From Gemmatimonadaceae bacterium (GTDB lineage Bacteria > Gemmatimonadota > Gemmatimonadetes > Gemmatimonadales > Gemmatimonadaceae): a stretch of 10,951 nt of DNA. The stretch is from positions 1 through 10,951 of the forward strand of contig JALOPO010000038.1 in NCBI GenBank assembly GCA_025453855.1, given 5' to 3'. Below the pieces are notes generated by a model. The model saw only the letters and a list, made by a program, of their open reading frames with translations, was not told where the DNA came from and made no database searches. Of this stretch, positions 6,072 through 10,951 are shown one piece after another (the first letter of the stretch is position 1; every line of letters begins with the position of its first letter). The position numbers were made by a program, and so were the translations under genes.

Positions 6072-7706
6072 TCAGAAGCCGTAGGTGGTCGGGGCCGCCT
6101 GCCGGCGCGCGCTCGTGTACGATGTGCGGTTCCGGGCGAATAGCTCCTGCACCGGAACCGGCCACTCGAGCGGGGTGCCCGTGATCAGGTCGCCCCAGCC
6201 GCGGCCATCTATGAACCACTGGGCGTAGCCGGTCAGCGCCGTCTCCATGCGCTTCTCCCACTTCATCGCCTCGAGCACCGAGCCGCAGGTCGTCGCGTTG
6301 TTGCTGACGGGCACGCGGGGCACGCACGCCGGCCCCGGGATCGGATCGTTGATCCCCAAGGTGGTCGGGATCGTCGGGAGACCGTTGCGGGTGCGAGACG
6401 CGTTGATCAGGCCGATGGCGGTCGCCGACTGGCCGGTGCGCAGGAGCGCCTCGGCGCGCAGCATCGCCACCTCGTCCGCGTCGATCAGCACGAAGGTACC
6501 CGTCCCGTTGTTGTTGCGGATCACGCGGAAGCGGGTGTGGTCATACTGCGAATTCGACCACGGATCGAGCTGGTTGATCGTCTCCTGGTCCTGACCCACC
6601 GGTCGATTCCGGAAGTAGATCGTGGTGCTGGGCGCGTTCTCGCTGTTCGCCGCTTCCTGGAGGGGGCGCGTGTCGCCGCTCGGAAAGCGGCGGTCGGGGG
6701 TGCGGATCAGGAAGTTCGGCGTCGACTGCGGGTTTCGACCGGCAAAGGTGCCGACCGCGATGTAGCTGTTGTACGTCCCCGACGTGTCGGCCATGCCGAG
6801 GTAGAGCGACGGGAAGTAGTGCCAGCCGCGGAACAGCGTGAGCTGCACAATCGTGCCGTTGTTCCACCCGATCGTGGGGTCGAGCGCGATCGTGAAGTCG
6901 GTCGTGATGCCGTTCTCGGCATCGGCGGCGACGAGCCCCCAGTTCACCGCGCCGCGCTCGGCGGGCGTGCGGGCGACACCGGCCCGGAAGCGCGCCTTGT
7001 ACGACCGCGCCACCTGGATGAAGCGCGGTGCGGTGACCTCCGCCCCGTTGAGGAAGAAGCCGGCGGGGATGGGGAAGGTCGGCGGTGCCGAGAGCGCCGG
7101 GTCGGAGGCGATCGCGATCGCCGAGTCGAGCATCGAGAGCGCGGTCGTCATGACCGTCGTCGCGCCGGCGAAGTTCGCGGTGTCGACCTGCGCCGGGGTG
7201 ATCACCGAGGCCGAGTCGTAGACGAGGGCCTGGTGACCGAGCGCGTAGCCGATGTTGAAGTAGGCCACGGCCCGCGCTCGTGCCTTGGCAACCGGCGTGT
7301 CGGTGATGTTGTCGAGCGCGCGGATGGCGTTCGCGTTCTGGCGCGCGAAGCGCGTGAAGAACGAGAAGTCGCGGTTGTTGCCGGTCTGCGTGAGGTTGCC
7401 CAGCGCATTGTCGATCGCCTGCCGGGGAATCGACAGGCGCACGTTCATGCCGCCGTTGTTCACCGAGGCGCCGCTCTCGCCGGCGAGCGCCATGGCCTGC
7501 GGCCAGATGGCATCGACGCCATTGTTGTACTGGCCTCCGAAGAGCGCCTGGAACGACTTGAGCGCGATCTGCTCGACGCCCGAGGTCGACCGGAACGCGG
7601 CGTCGACGTCGACGACGTTCGGGTTGGACACGCCGAGCCGGTCGTCACAGGCCGCGAGCGCGGCGGCGCCGACGAGCACCGCGTATCGCACGAAGCGGGT
7701 CTGCAT
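6072..7706 (-). CDS. SusD/RagB-family outer-membrane lipoprotein
   Basis: A 544-residue surface lipoprotein that by family acts as the lid and substrate binder of the SusC channel encoded just upstream. The signal (MQTRFVRYAV..., lipobox LAAC) puts the acylated cysteine at residue 20. The N-terminal third is alpha-helical with TPR-like helices (about 121-161 and 183-201), then 226-247 (RFIQVARSYKARFRAGVAR). The hallmark SusD C-terminal motif is clear at 412-443 (EVAMLRAEALLRTGQSATA, then INASRTRNGL). The motif EKRMETALTGYAQWFIDGRG lies at 484-503, and the typical tail WPVPVQELFARN at 514-525. Cys461 and Cys474 may form a disulfide. Length is normal for the family. The gene starts 64 bases after the SusC stop and is followed 13 bases later by a small lipoprotein gene. 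Bound substrate cannot be predicted; no glycosidase or peptidase gene is nearby. Confidence 0.93.
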   Translation of the reverse strand: MQTRFVRYAVLVGAAALAACDDRLGVSNPNVVDVDAAFRSTSGVEQIALKSFQALFGGQYNNGVDAIWPQAMALAGESGASVNNGGMNVRLSIPRQAIDNALGNLTQTGNNRDFSFFTRFARQNANAIRALDNITDTPVAKARARAVAYFNIGYALGHQALVYDSASVITPAQVDTANFAGATTVMTTALSMLDSAIAIASDPALSAPPTFPIPAGFFLNGAEVTAPRFIQVARSYKARFRAGVARTPAERGAVNWGLVAADAENGITTDFTIALDPTIGWNNGTIVQLTLFRGWHYFPSLYLGMADTSGTYNSYIAVGTFAGRNPQSTPNFLIRTPDRRFPSGDTRPLQEAANSENAPSTTIYFRNRPVGQDQETINQLDPWSNSQYDHTRFRVIRNNNGTGTFVLIDADEVAMLRAEALLRTGQSATAIGLINASRTRNGLPTIPTTLGINDPIPGPACVPRVPVSNNATTCGSVLEAMKWEKRMETALTGYAQWFIDGRGWGDLITGTPLEWPVPVQELFARNRTSYTSARRQAAPTTYGF

Positions 7707-7734
7707 CAGATGGGATTCTCGTGTAGTGGCGAGA

Positions 7735-7759
7735 GGCGCCGCGCGATCCGCACGGCGCC
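7735..7759. repeat. Small inverted repeat between SusC and SusD genes
   Basis: GGCGCCG (7735-7741) and CGGCGCC (7753-7759) form a 7-bp GC-only stem with an 11-base loop in the 64-base gap between the receptor stop and the SusD start. It has no T-tract. In the mRNA it could act as a partial terminator or as a stabiliser setting the SusC:SusD ratio. In DNA this GC-rich, a stem of this size can also arise by chance. Confidence 0.35.
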
Positions 7760-7770
7760 CCCAAGGCCGA

Positions 7771-10700
7771 TTAGAAGGTCGACGCGATCGAGAAGGTCAC
7801 CGTGCGGAGGTTCGGGAAGGCGTAGCGGTCGATGCCGTTGAGCACCGGCGAACCGAGGTTCCCGCCCGTCAGGCCCGTCTCCGGATCGAAGCCCTTGTAG
7901 TCGGTGATGGTCAGCAGGTTGCGGCCGACGAGCCCCACCGTCCAGTTGCCGGCGCCAAGCACGCGACCCACGCGGTACGAGAGGGAGAGCTCGCGCAGGC
8001 GGGCGTAGCTCGCATCCAGCGTCGTGATCTGGTTGGCACCGAGCACGTCGTACAGTCCGCCGATGCCGCCGAAGCCCTCGGCACGATAGAAGTACCCGAT
8101 CGGCTTCGCCTCGGTCACCGACCGTCCCACCTGGTCGGTTTCGTTGATCATGAAGTCGCCGTACGACCAGGCGAGCCCCTGGTTCCAGATACGCTGGCCG
8201 ATGCTGGCGTCAACGAGCGAGTAGAAGTTCAGGCGCTTCCACGTGATCGTGTTCGACAGCGCCCACCTGTAGTTGGGCAAGGTGCGGCCGAGCGGGCGCA
8301 GCTCGAAGTTGTTCGTCGAGTCGCGCAGCGGCATCAGCATGCCGTAGTTGTACGGCGCGCCCCACGGCGTGGGGTTCGAGGCCGACGGCGTGTTGCGCGC
8401 CTGGAAGTAGTTGCGCGAGAAGGCGCTGTCCTGCGCCAGCCCGCCCGTCCAGACGACGTAGCCGTCACGGTTCAGCTCGTACTGGCTGCCGGAACCGTAG
8501 GCGCCGCACTGCCCGCGGAACGCCGCCGGGAGCTGGTCGCAGCTGCGCGCGAAGGCACGGCCGTAGAACGTGCCCAGACGCTCGCCCTCGCGGAACTGGA
8601 ACACCTGGTCGGCGGCCTGCAGGCCGACGCCACCAAGGAACGGTGCGACGTCAAGCTCGGCGATGCGCGAGCGCACGCGATCGAAGTTGAGGCGCGTGGA
8701 CCACGTGAAATCGGGGCGGTTGACCCACGGCACATTCAACGACGCCTCGAACACACCGTTGCTCAGCGTACCCGCGTTCCGCCACTGCGTACCGAAGCCC
8801 GAGACGAGTGGCACCGGCACCGGCAGGATCTGGTCCCGCACCTTCGACTCGGCATACGTGAGGTTCAGCCCGACCTTGCTGAACAGCTCGAGGTCGACCC
8901 CGAGCTCGGTCTCCGTGTTCACCTCGGGGCCGAGCAGCCGGTTGCCGAGCAGCGCGGGCGCGATCACGCCGCCTGTGAGCAGGTTGAAGCTCTCGTACTG
9001 CGCCGGGAACGGCGGGCGGCCACCTGCCGTCCCGATCGAGGCGCGGAGCTTGAGCTCACTGATCGCCTTGACCCCCCACCACGGCTCCTGCGCGACGCGC
9101 CACGCAACCGACCCGCGCCCGAAGGTCGCCCAGCGGTTGTCGGCCCCGAACAGCGACGAGCCGTCACGGCGGATGAGGCCGCTCACGATGTAGCGGTCCG
9201 CATAGTCGAGGTCGAGGTTCGCGAACATGCCGATCTGGCGGACGCTCTGCAGCCCCGACCCGACGGCCAGGTTCTGGATCAGCGCGCCCGAGTTCTCCAC
9301 CCCCTGGAAGGGGATGTTGTCACCGCCGCTGAAGATGTTGCGGAAATCCTGCTGCTCGTACAGGTAGCGCAGCGTCGCCTTCGTGTTCAGGCGGCCAAAC
9401 GAGCGACGTGCCGTCGTATTCAGCGAGGCGTTGTACGACTGGTCGGCAAAGGAAAACCGATCGATTTGGCCATTGTTCACCGCCGGATTGGCGAGCGTCG
9501 TCCGAAAGCCGCGATCCTCGATGAACTGCCACTCGCCGTTGGAGCGGTCGTATCCGAACTGCCCCCGCGAGTCGCGGCGGCGCGAGTTCTGGAACGAGTA
9601 CAGCGGATTCTCGTTCTGCGATCCCTGCGCGAGCGGGTTCGGCCGGATGAAGAGACGCCCGAACTGGTCGCGCGCCTGCAGGTCGACGAACGCGGGTATG
9701 CGCGTGAGACGGAAGAAGCCGGTCGTGCCGCCCGTCTCCGAGCCCGACTGGTTCAGGCCGTCCTGGTCGAGGCGGCTGTAGAACGTGTTCACCCCGACCG
9801 TCCAGCGAGAGCCGAAGTTCTGCGACACGTTCAGACGCACCGAGTTGCGGTCGAGGAACCGGATCGACCCTTCCTGCGTCACGTTGCTCACGCTGGCAAA
9901 GAAGTTCGCGCCGGCGAAGCGCCCGGTGATGTCGAGGTTCGAGTTCGCGAAGGTGCCATTGGTGACCGTCGCGCCGATCGGGTCGTGCGTCACCGGCCAC
10001 TGCTCGGTCTGGTACAGGTTCTGGAGGCGCGTCGTGCCGGGGTTCGTCGCGATGCCGCCGTCGTTGCGGAAACCGCGCGCGCCGAGCGCGAAGGTACCGC
10101 CGCCCTGGTTGATGCGGAGCGCCTCGGCGTAGATGTCGGTGACACGCGTGCACGGCTGGCTGTAGCCCGCCGAGAAGCCCGCGCCGTCGCACATCAGCTG
10201 CCGCGTCTCGTCCATCGCGATGAAGTGGTTCTGTGCGAGCGGGAACGACCGCTCGATGTCGCCACCACCGAACTCGCTGCGGAAGCCGAAGCGGACGGTG
10301 TTGTCGCCGAGGCCGCGGCCGCTCTTGGTCGTGATCTGGATCACGCCGTTGCCGGCGCGCGCGCCGTAGAGCGAGGCGCCGGCGGCGCCCTTCACCACCT
10401 CGACCGACACGCCGTCCACGATGTAGAGCGGGTCCTGGCCGCGCCCCGACGCGTTGATGGAGGTCGGCGCACGCAGGAGCACCGCCGGCTGCGCGCCGGG
10501 ACGGCCGGAGTTCGACACGATGCTCGCGCCCGGAACCTTGCCCTGCAGCTGCGTGAGCGGGTTCACGCCCGCCACCGGCATGTCCTTCTCGTCCACACGG
10601 GCGACGCTGAACGGCACCTTGATCTGCTCGGTGGCGCCGGTCACGCCGGTCACGACGACCTGGCTCAGGCGGTTCACGTCCTGCGCCAAGACGAAGTCCT

Positions 10701-10951
10701 GCCGGATCGCCCCCGGGCGGAGCACGATGCTCTTGGCATCGGGCTTCTGCCCGATCGCACGGGCACGGAGCACCACGGTCTGGCCACGGACGCGGGCGCC
10801 CGGCACCGTGATGGTGTAGTTGCCACCCTCGTTCGTCCCCACCGACAGGCCGAGCTCGGTGATGAACACATTGGCGCCGGCGAGCGGACGCCCCTGGTCG
10901 GACGCGACGCGTCCCGAGATGACGGCATTCTGCGCGACGGCTGCGGTCGCC
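7771..10951 (-). CDS. SusC/RagA-family TonB-dependent receptor, 5' end outside the window
   Basis: An outer-membrane channel energised by TonB, paired with the SusD protein downstream. About 1059 residues are visible (numbering here starts at the right edge). The frame continues upstream of a GTG at 10869 to the edge and reads ATAAVAQ, the end of a signal peptide, so only the first residues are missing. Residues 8-87 are a carboxypeptidase-regulatory-like domain (NAVISGRVASDQGRPLAGAN, EGGNYTITVPG). LSQVVVTGV (95-103) opens the plug, which includes NPLTQLQGKVPGASIVS, DPLYIVDGV, EVVKGAAGASLYGARAGNGV and ITTKSG (206-211). The remainder, to residue 1059, is a large beta-barrel with recurrent NLDLDYADRYIVSGLIRRDG-type strands and GRNLLTITDYKGFDPE, ending in Phe as expected for Bam recognition. 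No STN domain is visible. Oddity: only two residues separate VDG and VEVVKG in the plug, where about 20 are expected. The substrate is unknown. Confidence 0.93.
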   Translation of the reverse strand, partial: ATAAVAQNAVISGRVASDQGRPLAGANVFITELGLSVGTNEGGNYTITVPGARVRGQTVVLRARAIGQKPDAKSIVLRPGAIRQDFVLAQDVNRLSQVVVTGVTGATEQIKVPFSVARVDEKDMPVAGVNPLTQLQGKVPGASIVSNSGRPGAQPAVLLRAPTSINASGRGQDPLYIVDGVSVEVVKGAAGASLYGARAGNGVIQITTKSGRGLGDNTVRFGFRSEFGGGDIERSFPLAQNHFIAMDETRQLMCDGAGFSAGYSQPCTRVTDIYAEALRINQGGGTFALGARGFRNDGGIATNPGTTRLQNLYQTEQWPVTHDPIGATVTNGTFANSNLDITGRFAGANFFASVSNVTQEGSIRFLDRNSVRLNVSQNFGSRWTVGVNTFYSRLDQDGLNQSGSETGGTTGFFRLTRIPAFVDLQARDQFGRLFIRPNPLAQGSQNENPLYSFQNSRRRDSRGQFGYDRSNGEWQFIEDRGFRTTLANPAVNNGQIDRFSFADQSYNASLNTTARRSFGRLNTKATLRYLYEQQDFRNIFSGGDNIPFQGVENSGALIQNLAVGSGLQSVRQIGMFANLDLDYADRYIVSGLIRRDGSSLFGADNRWATFGRGSVAWRVAQEPWWGVKAISELKLRASIGTAGGRPPFPAQYESFNLLTGGVIAPALLGNRLLGPEVNTETELGVDLELFSKVGLNLTYAESKVRDQILPVPVPLVSGFGTQWRNAGTLSNGVFEASLNVPWVNRPDFTWSTRLNFDRVRSRIAELDVAPFLGGVGLQAADQVFQFREGERLGTFYGRAFARSCDQLPAAFRGQCGAYGSGSQYELNRDGYVVWTGGLAQDSAFSRNYFQARNTPSASNPTPWGAPYNYGMLMPLRDSTNNFELRPLGRTLPNYRWALSNTITWKRLNFYSLVDASIGQRIWNQGLAWSYGDFMINETDQVGRSVTEAKPIGYFYRAEGFGGIGGLYDVLGANQITTLDASYARLRELSLSYRVGRVLGAGNWTVGLVGRNLLTITDYKGFDPETGLTGGNLGSPVLNGIDRYAFPNLRTVTFSIASTF

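Noticed and set aside
6537..7841. Plus-strand open frame (434 codons) antisense to the SusD gene
   Set aside because: Highly Arg/Val/Gly-rich low-complexity translation opposite a clear SusD family gene; shadow frame.
10867..10869. GTG as the start of the SusC receptor
   Set aside because: The frame continues upstream to the window edge and encodes the start of the regulatory-like domain (ISGRV) preceded by a signal-peptide end (AVAQ). The true start is outside the window.

Overview
The window is high-GC DNA (about two thirds GC by eye) whose protein content points to the phylum Gemmatimonadota. The evidence is a SusC/SusD outer-membrane pair in a high-GC genome, secreted proteins with 'AQ'-type signal peptide ends, carboxypeptidase-regulatory-like domains fused to TonB plug domains, and DUF4397 lipoproteins. 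This is inferred from family content; no rRNA or other phylogenetic marker is present. I see no tRNA, rRNA, CRISPR array, insertion sequence or integrase, and no stretch over 300 bases lacks a gene.

Layout. (1) At 1-57 there may be the first codons of a minus-strand gene running off the left edge. (2) A plus-strand DUF4397 lipoprotein lies at 254-1024. (3) Three paralogous secreted proteins occupy 1040-4565. Two are on the minus strand with an ATGA overlap (2179-3303, then 1040-2182). The third is divergent on the plus strand (3363-4565). All three carry regulatory-like beta-sandwich domain(s) plus a TonB-receptor plug-like domain with no beta-barrel, and share a conserved cysteine pair and a 'CG..x.W[TS]R' signature. 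The plus-strand member has an extra C-terminal domain that reads as a TonB C-terminal domain. (4) A minus-strand operon fills 10951-4692: a SusC/RagA-like TonB-dependent receptor (N-terminus cut by the window edge), a SusD/RagB-like lipoprotein, a small unknown lipoprotein with a C-terminal membrane segment, and a second DUF4397 lipoprotein. Both convergent gene pairs are separated by strong perfect hairpins (1021-1043 and 4625-4664).

How the genes may work together. SusC and SusD form the usual outer-membrane channel and lid for importing a large substrate with energy from TonB. No enzyme, sigma/anti-sigma factor or other substrate clue is present, so the cargo is unknown. The two downstream lipoproteins are probably accessory envelope proteins made from the same transcript. 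The three barrel-less plug proteins are probably periplasmic or envelope-associated. They combine the modules found on both sides of the TonB-receptor interaction, but what they do is unknown.

The most notable observations are the regulatory domain + plug + TonB C-terminal domain fusion at 3363-4565, the clustering of its two barrel-less paralogs, and an apparent in-frame loss of about 18-20 residues from the SusC plug between the 'VDG' and 'VEVVKG' motifs.
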